Origin: an uncultured Caulobacteraceae bacterium
GTDB taxonomy: Bacteria; Pseudomonadota; Alphaproteobacteria; Caulobacterales; Caulobacteraceae
Assembly (NCBI GenBank): GCA_903872075.1
Contig: CAIQJF010000076.1
Location: 1 to 54,824, forward strand
Direction: 5' to 3'
DNA: 54,824 bases
A model generated the notes under the pieces. The model was given only the letters and a program-made list of their open reading frames with translations, was not told the origin of the DNA and did not search any database. Each line of letters starts with the position of its first letter. Position 1 is the stretch's first letter. A program made the translations under genes and the position numbers. Of this stretch, positions 33,494-41,903 are shown piece by piece.

Positions 33494-34492
33494 ATGATTT
33501 CAGAGGATGTGCGTCACCTGGCGCTCTCGCCCGGCCTGATCTGGGGCTACGATTTCGTCGATGGCCGCGCGGCGCCAGTCACCGACAACGACCTCTCGGA
33601 CGCACCCACGCCCGGCGCGACCTTCCGATGGCTCCACTTCAATCTCGCCGACCAGCGGACGGTCCGCTGGCTCGACGCCATGCGGCCGCTTCCGACCTCA
33701 GTCGCCGAGCTTCTTGGCTCGCCCGACGGAACCCAGCGGTTTGTCATTGAAGAGTCCGTGATCGGTCTGGTGCTGCACGATCTGGAGTTTGAGTTCATCG
33801 AGGCGGAACCGCGTGTGGGCACGGTCAAGATCATCATAGGACCAAACCTGGTGATCACCGGTCGTAGCCATCCTCTGCGGTCGGCCGAAGTGATCAGAAA
33901 ACGCCTGGGCGCGGGCGCACATGTTCCGGACAGCGCAGCGGCGCTCGAACTGATCTTCGCCGCCCTGGTTGAGGTGTTCCGGAATGTGAACACCGACCTT
34001 GAGGCCGACGTCCAGGCGGTGGAGGACGAGCTACTCCGCGACAGGCCCATGACCGACGCCCGCACGTTCATCAATATGCGATCGTTGATGGTGCGGCTGC
34101 ACCGCCTGTACGGCGGAACAAGGGGCCTTCTGGGGCGGCTCGATGACGAGCCTGGGGTGTCGGCGGCTCATCTCGCCGCCATAGCCAAGTTCGCCGGACG
34201 TCTGTCAAACCTCGACGCCGACCTGCTGGCCATCCAGAGCCAGCTTCGGCTGTTGCGCGACGAACTCGATCTTCAGGCCGCGCAGCAGACCAACCAGAAC
34301 CTGTATTTCCTATCCGTGCTCACCGCTCTGCTGATGCCCGCCACCCTGGTCACGGGTATCTTCGGGATGAACACCGGCGGCCTACTGTGGACGAGCGGCA
34401 AGTATGGCAGCCTGTTCGCGACCCTGCTGGCGCTGGGGTCCGCCGCCGGCGTCTATCTCATCCTCCGCCTGTCGGGCTTCATCCGCCGGTAA
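33494..34492 (+). CDS. CorA/ZntB family divalent cation transporter
   Basis: A 332-residue member of the CorA family, nearest to ZntB by its N-terminus (LIWGYDFVDGRAAPVTDND). Helical cytosolic part with VFRNVNTDLEADVQAVEDELL, then two C-terminal helices with the pore motif GMN in VTGIFGMNTGG followed by LLWTSGKYGS. ZntB moves Zn2+ and CorA Mg2+; the ion here is not fixed. ATG at 33494 is preferred over 33464, because GAGG lies 8 bases before it and the length fits ZntB. It starts 57 bases after NhaA and ends 6 bases before the convergent hydrolase. Confidence 0.9.
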   Translation: MISEDVRHLALSPGLIWGYDFVDGRAAPVTDNDLSDAPTPGATFRWLHFNLADQRTVRWLDAMRPLPTSVAELLGSPDGTQRFVIEESVIGLVLHDLEFEFIEAEPRVGTVKIIIGPNLVITGRSHPLRSAEVIRKRLGAGAHVPDSAAALELIFAALVEVFRNVNTDLEADVQAVEDELLRDRPMTDARTFINMRSLMVRLHRLYGGTRGLLGRLDDEPGVSAAHLAAIAKFAGRLSNLDADLLAIQSQLRLLRDELDLQAAQQTNQNLYFLSVLTALLMPATLVTGIFGMNTGGLLWTSGKYGSLFATLLALGSAAGVYLILRLSGFIRR

Positions 34493-34498
34493 CGACGT

Positions 34499-35431
34499 CT
34501 AAAGGCAAGCCCGGATCGCCGCCCCCGCCTCCTTGGCCGCCAGCACCACCGCTGGTGAAACATCGCCCATGATGAAGAAGTCATGGACCATGGCCGAGTA
34601 GTGGAGGTGGCTGGCCGGGACCCCCGCCTCCGCCAGGGCCTGGGCATAGTCACGGCCCTCGTCCTGAAGCGGATCGAAGCCCGCGGTGATCACAAGCGCC
34701 GTCGGCAGCCCCGAAAGATCCGCGACCTGAGCCGGCGCGGCGCGGCGCCAGTCGGGATGGCCTGCCGCCGCCAGCGAACGCTCGAAGAACGCCATTACCG
34801 ACTTCGACAGGATCGGACCGTCCCGCTCCTGGCGCGAGGCCGTCGTCTCAGCCGGGGTGGTGGCCGGATAGATCAACAGCTGGAACTTCAGGCGGCGCGC
34901 CGGATCGCCGCGCAGATCGATCGCCACCGACGCGGCCAGGTTGCCGCCCGCCGAATCCCCACCCACCCCGATGCGGGCCGGATCGACGTTGATCTCGCCG
35001 GCGTGGTCGAACGCCCACTGGGTGGCCGCCAGACAGTCGTCGTGGCCGGCGGGAAAAGGATGCTCGGGCGCAAGTCGGTAATCCACGGCCAGGACGCGCG
35101 CATCGGAATAGGCCGCCAGGCGATGGCAATGGGCGTCGTGGGTCTCCAGGTCGCCGATCACCCAACCGCCGCCGTGGAAGTAGACCAGCAGGGGCCCCGG
35201 GGACGCGGCGCCCGGCGGCGTGTAGAGTCGCACGGGAACGGCCCCGGCGGGCCCCGGAATGGCGAAGTCGCGGCTGGCCACATCCTCCGGACGGCTGCCC
35301 ACGTTCTGAGCGGTGCGCTGGGCCCGATAGAACCCGCGAAGCACATCCAGGGGCAGGGCCTCAAGCGGCGGCGAGTCCGCGGGCGCCGCGGCGGCTTCGG
35401 CCTCGAGCAGGGTCTTGAAGTGCGGATCCAT
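34499..35431 (-). CDS. Alpha/beta hydrolase, HSL-like esterase
   Basis: A 310-residue carboxylesterase of the hormone-sensitive lipase group. The oxyanion motif is HGGGWVIGD (about residues 86-94), the nucleophile Ser160 is in GGDSAGGN, the acid is in GFDPLQDEGRDYA, and the His is in MVHDFF. No signal peptide. It hydrolyses short esters of unknown type. The DUF4345 gene lies 48 bases upstream on the same strand. Confidence 0.92.
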   Translation of the reverse strand: MDPHFKTLLEAEAAAAPADSPPLEALPLDVLRGFYRAQRTAQNVGSRPEDVASRDFAIPGPAGAVPVRLYTPPGAASPGPLLVYFHGGGWVIGDLETHDAHCHRLAAYSDARVLAVDYRLAPEHPFPAGHDDCLAATQWAFDHAGEINVDPARIGVGGDSAGGNLAASVAIDLRGDPARRLKFQLLIYPATTPAETTASRQERDGPILSKSVMAFFERSLAAAGHPDWRRAAPAQVADLSGLPTALVITAGFDPLQDEGRDYAQALAEAGVPASHLHYSAMVHDFFIMGDVSPAVVLAAKEAGAAIRACL

Positions 35432-35479
35432 GGCGCGGTCCTCCGGTCTGCGGCGTGGCCAGGCCCCGGCGCGCTTTCT

Positions 35480-35884
35480 TCAGCCCATAGGCGGCGAAGA
35501 CGACGGCGCCAAGACAGAGCGGGCCACCCGCGCCTGCCACAGGCAGATCAGCGGCGTGACGACCAGTTCCATCACCAAGGGCCAGCGCATGAGGCCGGGA
35601 TCGCCCGCCAGAAACACCCCCGCCAGCCGCGCCAGGCCGCCGGTGACCACGATGGCCGTCAGCACCCGCACAATCTCGCCCCGGCGTTCGATGGTGGGGA
35701 CACAGCCCCAGAAGATAAGGCCGATGGCCAGCAGCAGGCCGGAGAGGTAACGTATATGACTGTCCTGGCCCGCCCCCGCCCAATGGCCGAACGCGGCCTC
35801 GCCCAGCACCGCGCCGGCGCCGCCGCCGAACACCGGCACGAGACCGGCCAGAAGGATCGCCAGCTGCAAGGCGCGTCGTTCCAT
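35480..35884 (-). CDS. DUF4345 domain-containing membrane protein
   Basis: A 134-residue protein with four hydrophobic helices: ALQLAILLAGLVPVFGGGAG, the family-typical HIRYLSGLLLAIGLIFWGCVP segment, an IVVTGGLARLAGVF helix and a C-terminal VMELVVTPLICLW. DUF4345 proteins have no known function. It lies upstream of the esterase on the same strand and diverges from ffh. Confidence 0.85.
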   Translation of the reverse strand: MERRALQLAILLAGLVPVFGGGAGAVLGEAAFGHWAGAGQDSHIRYLSGLLLAIGLIFWGCVPTIERRGEIVRVLTAIVVTGGLARLAGVFLAGDPGLMRWPLVMELVVTPLICLWQARVARSVLAPSSSPPMG

Positions 35885-35919
35885 GGCACTCTCCCGCCTG
35901 GTCCGCTCAGGCCGTCATC

Positions 35920-35948
35920 TTGACCCCCGCGACCCACGGGCGCATAAG
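35920..35948 (+). promoter_or_regulatory. Candidate sigma-70 promoter for ffh-rpsP-rimM
   Basis: TTGACC (35920-35925), 17-base spacer, CATAAG (35943-35948). It is the best -35/-10 pair in the 230-base gap between DUF4345 and ffh and would give a leader of about 160 bases. The -10 overlaps a hairpin GGGCGC-ATAA-GCGCCC (35938-35953), which might be an operator or the end of another transcript. Confidence 0.5.
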
Positions 35949-36043
35949 CGCCCCCTTCCGGCGCCAGTCCTAGCCTGTCGCCTCCACCGCCACGACCCCC
36001 TGCGGCTCCTCGCGAGCCAATATCGGGATGAGGGCGGAGGGGA

Positions 36044-36071
36044 CCCCCGTCCGCGTGATCGCGCACGGGGG
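36044..36071 (+). terminator. Leader hairpin before ffh (possible attenuator)
   Basis: CCCCCGT-C-CGCG, loop TGAT, CGCG-C-ACGGGGG forms a stem of 11 pairs with one mismatch, followed by a weak T-rich GTTTGTCGTT, 43 bases before the ffh start. It could be an intrinsic attenuator or just an mRNA 5' structure. Confidence 0.4.
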
Positions 36072-36114
36072 CGTTTGTCGTTGCGTGGTTGGTGTCTGAG
36101 GAACTGGACCTGAG

Positions 36115-37647
36115 ATGTTCGAAGGACTGAGCGAAAGGCTCTCGGGGGTTTTCGACCGCCTGTCCGGTCGCGGCGTCCTGTCCGAGAAGGATATCGACGA
36201 GGCCATGCGCGAGGTCCGCGTCGCCCTGCTCGAGGCCGACGTCGCCCTGCCGGTTGTCCGCGAATTCATCGACAAGGCCCGCGAGTCCGCCCGCGGCGAA
36301 GCCGTCATCCGCTCGGTGAAGCCCGCCGATCAGGTGATCAAGATCGTCTATGACGGCCTGGTGGACATGCTCGGCGGCGAGACCGCCGAGGACCTGCGCC
36401 TGGCGCTCAACCCGCCGACCGTGATCATGATGGCCGGCCTGCAGGGGTCGGGTAAGACCACCATGTCGGCCAAGCTGGCCCTGCGGCTCCTGAAGATGGA
36501 GCGCAAGAAGGTCATCATGGCCTCGCTGGACGTGCGCCGTCCGGCCGCCATGGAGCAGCTGGCGGTGCTCGGCAAGGAAGCCGGCGTCGACACCCTGCCG
36601 ATCCTGGCTGGGCAAGCCCCCGCCGACATCGCCCGCCGCGCCCTCTCCGCCGCCCGCCTCGGCGGCTTCGACGTCCTGATCCTCGACACCGCCGGCCGCA
36701 CGACCCTGGACGAGGCGATGATGAGCGAGGCGGCGGAAATCGCCCGCATCGCCAGCCCGGCCGAGACCCTGCTGGTGGCCGACAGTCTCACCGGCCAGGA
36801 TGCGGTGCGCACCGCCAAGGCCTTTCACGAGCGCCTGCCGCTCACCGGCCTGGTGCTCACGCGCACCGACGGCGATGCCCGCGGCGGCGCGGCCCTGTCC
36901 ATGCGGGCCGTCACCGGCCTGCCGATCAAGTTCCTCGGCACGGGCGAGCGCATCGACGCCCTGGAAGTGTTCGACGCGCGCCGGGTGGCCGGCCGGATCC
37001 TCGGTCAGGGTGACGTCGTCGCCCTGGTGGAGCGCGCGGCCCAGGACCTGGACGAGGCCAAGGCCCTGTCCATGGCCAAGAAGCTGGCCAAGGGGCAGTT
37101 CGACCTCGACGACATGGCCGACCAGCTGCTGCAGATGGAAAAGCTCGGCGGCATGGAAGGCCTGATGGGCATGCTGCCCGGCGTCCAGAAGGTGAAGAAA
37201 CAGATTGCGGAGTCCGGCGTCTCGGACAAGTCGATCCGCCGACAGCGCGCGATCATCGGCTCCATGACCCGCAAGGAACGCAAGAAGCCCGATCTTCTCC
37301 AGGCCTCGCGCAAGCGGCGCATCGCCGCGGGCGCAGGGGTCGAGGTGTCCGAAGTCAACCGTCTGCTCAAACAACACCGCCAGATGCAGGACGCCTTCAA
37401 GATGATGGCCCGCGACGGCGGCAAGGGCTTTGCCCGCATGGCCGGCATGTTCGGCGGCGGCGGTCTTGAGGCCATGAAATCCATGGGCGGCGGCGCCAAA
37501 CCCCCACCCCTGCCCGGCGCCGACTCCGCGCCATCGGGCCTTCCCGGACTCCCCGGCCTGGGGCCCAAGATGGGGTCCGGCCCCACCCTTCCCGGCCTCG
37601 GCGGCGGCCTGCCGCCGGGCTTCAATCCCTTCAAGAAACCACGCTGA
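36115..37647 (+). CDS. ffh: Signal recognition particle protein Ffh
   Basis: A 510-residue SRP54-type GTPase that binds signal peptides of nascent membrane proteins and delivers ribosomes to FtsY. The N domain (residues 1-90) is followed by the G domain with GLQGSGKTT, DVRRPAAMEQL, DTAGRTTLDE and TRTDGDARGG. Residues 330-440 form the Met-rich M domain (GGMEGLMGMLPG, SMTRKERKKPDLLQASRKRRIAAG) that binds the 4.5S RNA and the signal peptide. The last 60 residues are a Gly/Pro-rich tail. It leads the ffh-rpsP-rimM operon with 27 bases to rpsP. Confidence 0.97.
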   Translation: MFEGLSERLSGVFDRLSGRGVLSEKDIDEAMREVRVALLEADVALPVVREFIDKARESARGEAVIRSVKPADQVIKIVYDGLVDMLGGETAEDLRLALNPPTVIMMAGLQGSGKTTMSAKLALRLLKMERKKVIMASLDVRRPAAMEQLAVLGKEAGVDTLPILAGQAPADIARRALSAARLGGFDVLILDTAGRTTLDEAMMSEAAEIARIASPAETLLVADSLTGQDAVRTAKAFHERLPLTGLVLTRTDGDARGGAALSMRAVTGLPIKFLGTGERIDALEVFDARRVAGRILGQGDVVALVERAAQDLDEAKALSMAKKLAKGQFDLDDMADQLLQMEKLGGMEGLMGMLPGVQKVKKQIAESGVSDKSIRRQRAIIGSMTRKERKKPDLLQASRKRRIAAGAGVEVSEVNRLLKQHRQMQDAFKMMARDGGKGFARMAGMFGGGGLEAMKSMGGGAKPPPLPGADSAPSGLPGLPGLGPKMGSGPTLPGLGGGLPPGFNPFKKPR

Positions 37648-37674
37648 ATCAACCTAAAGGACTGAATACCTCTC

Positions 37675-38187
37675 ATGCTTAAGATCCGTCTCGCCCGCGG
37701 CGGCGCCAAGAAGCGCCCCTACTATTCGATCGTCATCGCCGACAGCCATTCGCCGCGCGACGGCCGCTTCATCGAGAAGGTCGGCGCCTACAACCCGCTG
37801 CTCAAGAAGGACGATCCCCAGCGTCTGGTGATCAAGGCCGAGCGCGTCGCCGAATGGCTCGGCAAGGGCGCCCAGCCCACCGACCGCGTCGCCCGCTTCC
37901 TGTCCACCCAGGGCCTCGTGGCCTGGACCCCGGGCAACAACCCCAAGAAGGGCGAACCCCACGCCAAGGCCAAGGAACGGGTGAAGGAGCGCGAAGATCG
38001 CGCCGCCGCCGCAGCCGCCGCTGAAGCCGAAGCCGCTGAAGCCGCCGCCGCCGCGGCCGCCGAAGCCCTCGCGAATCCGCCCGTCGAAGAGGTAGCGGCC
38101 GAGGAGCCGGCGGCCGAAGAGGCCGTCGCCGAGGAAGCCCCCGCCGAAACGGTGGAAGCCGCCGCTGAAACCCCGGCCGAAGGCTAG
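37675..38187 (+). CDS. rpsP: 30S ribosomal protein bS16
   Basis: A 170-residue bS16. The core, residues 1-85, is standard: [59 protein letters not shown]. It is followed by a long tail, about residues 100-170, of Ala and Glu ([20 protein letters not shown]), which makes the protein twice the E. coli size (82 residues). Such tails occur in other alphaproteobacteria. An AAAGGA ribosome site precedes the ATG. Confidence 0.97.
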   Translation: MLKIRLARGGAKKRPYYSIVIADSHSPRDGRFIEKVGAYNPLLKKDDPQRLVIKAERVAEWLGKGAQPTDRVARFLSTQGLVAWTPGNNPKKGEPHAKAKERVKEREDRAAAAAAAEAEAAEAAAAAAAEALANPPVEEVAAEEPAAEEAVAEEAPAETVEAAAETPAEG

Positions 38188-38192
38188 TCCGT

Positions 38193-38738
38193 TTGGCGCA
38201 GGCGCGAGGCGGTCTGATCCTCGTCGCCCAGGCGGCCGGCGCCTTCGGCGTGCAGGGCGATCTTCGGATCACGACCTACACCGAAGATCCGGCCGCCCTG
38301 CTGCGCTACGGCGCGCTCAAGCGTGAGGACGGAAGCCCAGCCCTGACCCTGACCTCAGGCCGCCTCGTCAAGGGCGGCCTGGTCGCCCGGGCGCGCGAGG
38401 TGGAGACCCGCGAACAGGCCCAGGCCCTGCGGGGTCTGCGGCTCTATATCGACCGGGACAGCCTGCCCGAGCCCGACGAGGACGAATACTACCTCGCCGA
38501 CCTGATCGGCCTGGCCGTGCGCGCGCCCGATGGCGCGCCCATGGGCCGGGTCAAGGCGGTCAACAATTTCGGGGCCGGGGATCTGCTGGAAATCTCCCCG
38601 GAAGACGGCTCGCCCAGCTGGTACGCCCCCTTCACCCTGGCCGTCGTGCCGGAGGTGCGCCTCGCCGAAGGCGTGATCGTCGTCGACCGCCCCCCCGAGA
38701 TCGAAGTCAAACCCGAACCGGGCGACGAGCAGGATTGA
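38193..38738 (+). CDS. rimM: Ribosome maturation factor RimM
   Basis: A 181-residue protein that binds uS19 and helps 16S maturation in 30S assembly. It has the N-terminal RimM domain (LILVAQAAGAFGVQGDLRITTYTEDP) and the PRC-barrel domain (EYYLADLIGLAVRAPDG, GAGDLLEISPEDG, VPEVRLAEGVIVV). The start appears to be TTG at 38193, 5 bases after the rpsP stop, with AAGG about 9 bases upstream. In most bacteria trmD follows; here the operon ends and thrS converges. Confidence 0.95.
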   Translation: MAQARGGLILVAQAAGAFGVQGDLRITTYTEDPAALLRYGALKREDGSPALTLTSGRLVKGGLVARAREVETREQAQALRGLRLYIDRDSLPEPDEDEYYLADLIGLAVRAPDGAPMGRVKAVNNFGAGDLLEISPEDGSPSWYAPFTLAVVPEVRLAEGVIVVDRPPEIEVKPEPGDEQD

Positions 38739-38741
38739 TCG

Positions 38742-38759
38742 GGGCGCAGCCGCGCGCCC
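38742..38759. terminator. Candidate bidirectional terminator between rimM and thrS
   Basis: GGGCGC (38742-38747) and GCGCCC (38754-38759) with a 6-base loop form a GC hairpin in the 27-base space between convergent genes. T-run absent. Confidence 0.35.
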
Positions 38760-38765
38760 GTTAAC

Positions 38766-40685
38766 CTACCGCAGATCCGGGGGTGTCGCCTCAGCGGTGA
38801 GCAGGGCGATGGCCTCGTCCAGGGTCACGATCTGCTGGCGATCCGATCCCAAGCGCCGCAGGGCGACCTTGCCCTCGTCGGCCTCGCGCTGGCCGACGAC
38901 GGCGATCACCGGCACCTTGGCCAGGGAGTGCTCGCGCACCTTGTAGCCGACCTTCTCGTTGCGCAGATCGGCCTCGACCCGGATTCCCGCCTTGCGCAGG
39001 CGCGCCGCCGCCGTGTGGGCGTAGTCGTCCGCCGCCGAGGTGATCGTCGCCACCACCACCTGCAGCGGAGCCAGCCAGAGCGGGAACGCCCCGGCATGGT
39101 GCTCGATCAGCACGCCGGTGAACCGCTCCAGCGAGCCCAGGATCGCCCGGTGCAGCATCACCGGCCGGTGCTTCTGACCGTCCTCGCCGATGTAGTTGGC
39201 GTCCAGGCGTTCAGGCAGGACATAGTCGAGCTGCAGGGTGCCGCACTGCCAGGTCCGGCCGATGGCGTCGCGCAGATGGAACTCCAGCTTGGGACCGTAG
39301 AAGGCGCCTTCGTTGGGCACCCGCTCCACCTCGACGCCCGCGGCGTTGGCCGCGCGCTCGAGCGTGTCTTCGGCGATCGTCCACTGTTCGTCGGTGCCGA
39401 ATCGCTTGTCCGGCCGCAGGGCCAGTTTCACCGAGTGGAGATCGACCTCCAGGTCGGCATAGATCGACTGCAGCAGCTCAATGAACGACTTGGACTCCGC
39501 CTCGATCTGGCTCTCGGTGCAGAAGATATGGCCGTCGTCCTGGGCCAGGCCCCGCACACGCAGGATGCCGTGCAGGGAGCCGGAACTCTCATTGCGGTGC
39601 AGACCATCGAACTCGGCCATGCGGATCGGCAGGTCGCGATAGGACTTCTGGCCGTGGTTGAAGATCTGCACGTGGCCGGGGCAGTTCATCGGCTTCAGCG
39701 CCAGCATGTCGCCGTCGTCGGTCTCGCAGACGAACATGCTGTCGTGGAACTTTTCCCAGTGTCCGGAGCGTTCCCACAGCACCCGGTCGAGCACCTGAGG
39801 CGTCTTGACCTCCTGATAGTCGGCCGCCTCGACCCGCCGGCGGACGTAGTTCTGCAAGGTCCGGTAAAGGGTCCAGCCCTTGGTGTGCCAGAAGATCATG
39901 CCCCGGCCCTCCTCCTGGAGGTGGAACAGATCCATGGCCGCGCCGATCTTGCGGTGGTCGCGCTTCTCCGCCTCCTCGATCCGCTTGAGGTGGGCGGCGA
40001 GATCGGCGTCGGAGGCCCAGGACGTGCCATAGATGCGTTGCAGCTGGGCGTTGTTCTGATCGCCCCGCCAATAGGCGCCGGCCAGCTTGGTCAGTTTGAA
40101 CGCCTTGCCCACGTGCCGCGTGGACGGCAGATGCGGGCCCCGGCAGAGATCCTTCCACGCGCCCTGCCGATAGACCGTAATGGGCTGATCGCCTGGGATG
40201 CTCTCAATGATCTCGGCCTTATAGGCCTCGCCGATGCCGGCGAAGTGGGCGATGGCCTCGCCCCGATCCCAGACCTCGCGCGTGATCGGCTCGTCCCGGT
40301 CGACGATCTGGCGCATGCGCGCCTCGATCGTCGACAGGTCGTCCAGGGAGAACGGCTCGTCGCGGGCGAAGTCGTAATAGAAGCCGTCCTCGACATTGGG
40401 GCCGATGGTCACCTGGGCGCCGGGAAACAGCTCCTGCACCGCCTCGGCCAGCACGTGGGCGGTGTCGTGGCGGATCACCTCCAGGGCGTCGGGGCTGTCG
40501 CGCGTGACGATCTCCAGGGCCCCGCCCCGCTCCAACGGCCGGCCGAGATCCAGCAGTTCGCCGTCGAGTTTGATCAGCAGCGCTTTCTTCTCGAGCGACT
40601 TGGAGATCGAGGCGGCGACGTCGCGCCCCGTGACGCCATCGGGGAATTCGCGCGTCTGGCCGTCGGGAAATTTCAGTTCGATCAT
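38766..40685 (-). CDS. thrS: Threonine--tRNA ligase
   Basis: A 639-residue class II aminoacyl-tRNA synthetase. The TGS domain comes first ([17 protein letters not shown]), then the editing domain with [14 protein letters not shown], and the catalytic core with [12 protein letters not shown] (zinc-binding Cys), [15 protein letters not shown] (motif 2) and [13 protein letters not shown] (motif 3). The anticodon-binding domain ends the protein. ATG at 40685 is used, as the TGS domain starts there; it overlaps the yidD stop by 4 bases (ATGA), an operon known in other alphaproteobacteria. Confidence 0.97.
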   Translation of the reverse strand: MIELKFPDGQTREFPDGVTGRDVAASISKSLEKKALLIKLDGELLDLGRPLERGGALEIVTRDSPDALEVIRHDTAHVLAEAVQELFPGAQVTIGPNVEDGFYYDFARDEPFSLDDLSTIEARMRQIVDRDEPITREVWDRGEAIAHFAGIGEAYKAEIIESIPGDQPITVYRQGAWKDLCRGPHLPSTRHVGKAFKLTKLAGAYWRGDQNNAQLQRIYGTSWASDADLAAHLKRIEEAEKRDHRKIGAAMDLFHLQEEGRGMIFWHTKGWTLYRTLQNYVRRRVEAADYQEVKTPQVLDRVLWERSGHWEKFHDSMFVCETDDGDMLALKPMNCPGHVQIFNHGQKSYRDLPIRMAEFDGLHRNESSGSLHGILRVRGLAQDDGHIFCTESQIEAESKSFIELLQSIYADLEVDLHSVKLALRPDKRFGTDEQWTIAEDTLERAANAAGVEVERVPNEGAFYGPKLEFHLRDAIGRTWQCGTLQLDYVLPERLDANYIGEDGQKHRPVMLHRAILGSLERFTGVLIEHHAGAFPLWLAPLQVVVATITSAADDYAHTAAARLRKAGIRVEADLRNEKVGYKVREHSLAKVPVIAVVGQREADEGKVALRRLGSDRQQIVTLDEAIALLTAEATPPDLR

Positions 40686-40933
40686 GGGTCTTTCTTTCCG
40701 CCCCGCTTCACGGGAGCCGGGACGGGATCGTAGCCCGATCCGCCCCAAGGATGACAACTGCACAGCCGCCGGGCGGCGAGCCAACCGCCCCGAACCGGTC
40801 CATGCGTGATCAGGGCTTCGGCGGCGTAATCCGAACAGGTCGGAAGATACCGGCACTGGCGCCCGATCCATGGCGAGAGGGTCAGCTTATAGGCGCGATG
40901 GCCTGTCCTGATGACGCTCTCATAGACGGTCAT
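40682..40933 (-). CDS. yidD: Membrane protein insertion efficiency factor YidD
   Basis: An 83-residue protein of the YidD family, which helps YidC insert inner-membrane proteins. It holds the family core [15 protein letters not shown], then [25 protein letters not shown]. The start is the ATG at 40933 ([16 protein letters not shown]). Its gene precedes and overlaps thrS; the usual genomic neighbours rnpA and oxaA are not here. Confidence 0.94.
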   Translation of the reverse strand: MTVYESVIRTGHRAYKLTLSPWIGRQCRYLPTCSDYAAEALITHGPVRGGWLAARRLCSCHPWGGSGYDPVPAPVKRGGKKDP

Positions 40934-40973
40934 GCCGACGCCGTGTGAGGTTCGTGAAACGAACGCCCGCCGC

Positions 40974-41432
40974 TCAGGCCGCGTCGGCGGGGCTAGTTCG
41001 CGTTCCCGCCGCCTCGGCGCGGCGGCAAGCCTCCACGGCCGCTTCGAACGCGAGGAGCGACGAAGCGTGGCGCGGCGGATAGTTCTTGACCGGCTCAAGC
41101 ATGGCGAGGTCCGAAAAGCGTCCCGAGGGCGCAGGTCCGCCCGTCTTCAACATATCACGGAATGCATCGCGGGCCACGGCGATCTCATCAGGCGTGGCGC
41201 CGATGACATTGGCCCCGAGCACCGCCGCGGCGGCCTGGCCCAGGGCGCAGGCCTTCACCTCCTGGGCGAAGTCGGCGACCTTGCCGTCGCGCAGGGTCAC
41301 ATCAGCGACAATGCGGCTGCCGCACAGCTTGGCAATTTTCTCGGCGGAGCCGTCAGGCGCGGCCAGACGCCCGGCGCGCGGCATGTTGGCCGCGAGGCTC
41401 AAGATCTTGGCCGAATAGAGATCGTCGATCAT
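40974..41432 (-). CDS. NifU/IscU-like iron-sulfur scaffold family protein
   Basis: A 152-residue protein of the IscU/SufU-like group. It keeps two family cysteines: LCGS (near residue 37) and [14 protein letters not shown] (near residue 62). The third, expected in a KCATL-like site near residue 125, appears as [13 protein letters not shown], so it is replaced by Ala/Ser. Such divergent proteins are common beside yidD in alphaproteobacteria and their role in Fe-S transfer is unproven. Loss of the third Cys makes independent cluster assembly doubtful. It starts 6 bases after the SRPBCC gene on the same strand. Confidence 0.82.
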   Translation of the reverse strand: MIDDLYSAKILSLAANMPRAGRLAAPDGSAEKIAKLCGSRIVADVTLRDGKVADFAQEVKACALGQAAAAVLGANVIGATPDEIAVARDAFRDMLKTGGPAPSGRFSDLAMLEPVKNYPPRHASSLLAFEAAVEACRRAEAAGTRTSPADAA

Positions 41433-41438
41433 GGCGTT

Positions 41439-41903
41439 CTAAGTAGGGGCTTGGCCGGAGAGGCGCCATGCCTCTTCCGCCCGCGCCTTCACCGCCTCAC
41501 CCATGGCCGCGAATCCGGCGCGCACGGGCCGGCGCAGGGAGCGGACGGCCAGGGGGCCGAGCAGGCCGGCGAACAGCTCGCCATTGGCCAGGATGCAGGC
41601 CGCGTCGTTCAGCTTCTCGATCTCGATATAGCGGGTGGTCTTCACCAGCCCGCCCGCCGCCGTCAGCCGCCAGTGGATCTGCTCATTGGGAATCCAGTCG
41701 AGGATCACGGGCCGGATTGTCTGCGGCGCGCGGCCGGCCAGGGCCAGCTCAAGGGTCAGCTGAGCCCCGATGCGCAGCACCCCGTCGGCCTTGGTGTAGA
41801 GCGGATTCCAGCTCGACCAGTTCTGGATATCGGCGAGCACCTCCCAGATGGCTTCCGGCGGGGCCTGGATTCCGATCCGATGCTCGAGCTTCACCCCGGC
41901 CAT
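41439..41903 (-). CDS. SRPBCC (START-like) domain protein
   Basis: A 154-residue single-domain hydrophobic-pocket protein: LEHRIGIQAPPEAIWEVLADIQNWSSWNPLY at the start, and LFAGLLGPLAVRSLRRPVRAGFAAMGEAVKARAE as the long C-terminal helix. Its ligand is unknown. The ATG shares one base with the cysS stop (TGATG), so translation is coupled to cysS. Confidence 0.88.
   Translation of the reverse strand: MAGVKLEHRIGIQAPPEAIWEVLADIQNWSSWNPLYTKADGVLRIGAQLTLELALAGRAPQTIRPVILDWIPNEQIHWRLTAAGGLVKTTRYIEIEKLNDAACILANGELFAGLLGPLAVRSLRRPVRAGFAAMGEAVKARAEEAWRLSGQAPT

Noticed and set aside
35885..36114. 4.5S (SRP) RNA gene next to ffh
   Set aside because: The conserved GGAAGCAGCC-type loop of SRP RNA is not present in this gap.
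35659..37377. A 572-codon minus-strand frame opposite ffh
   Set aside because: Antisense shadow of ffh; no domain.
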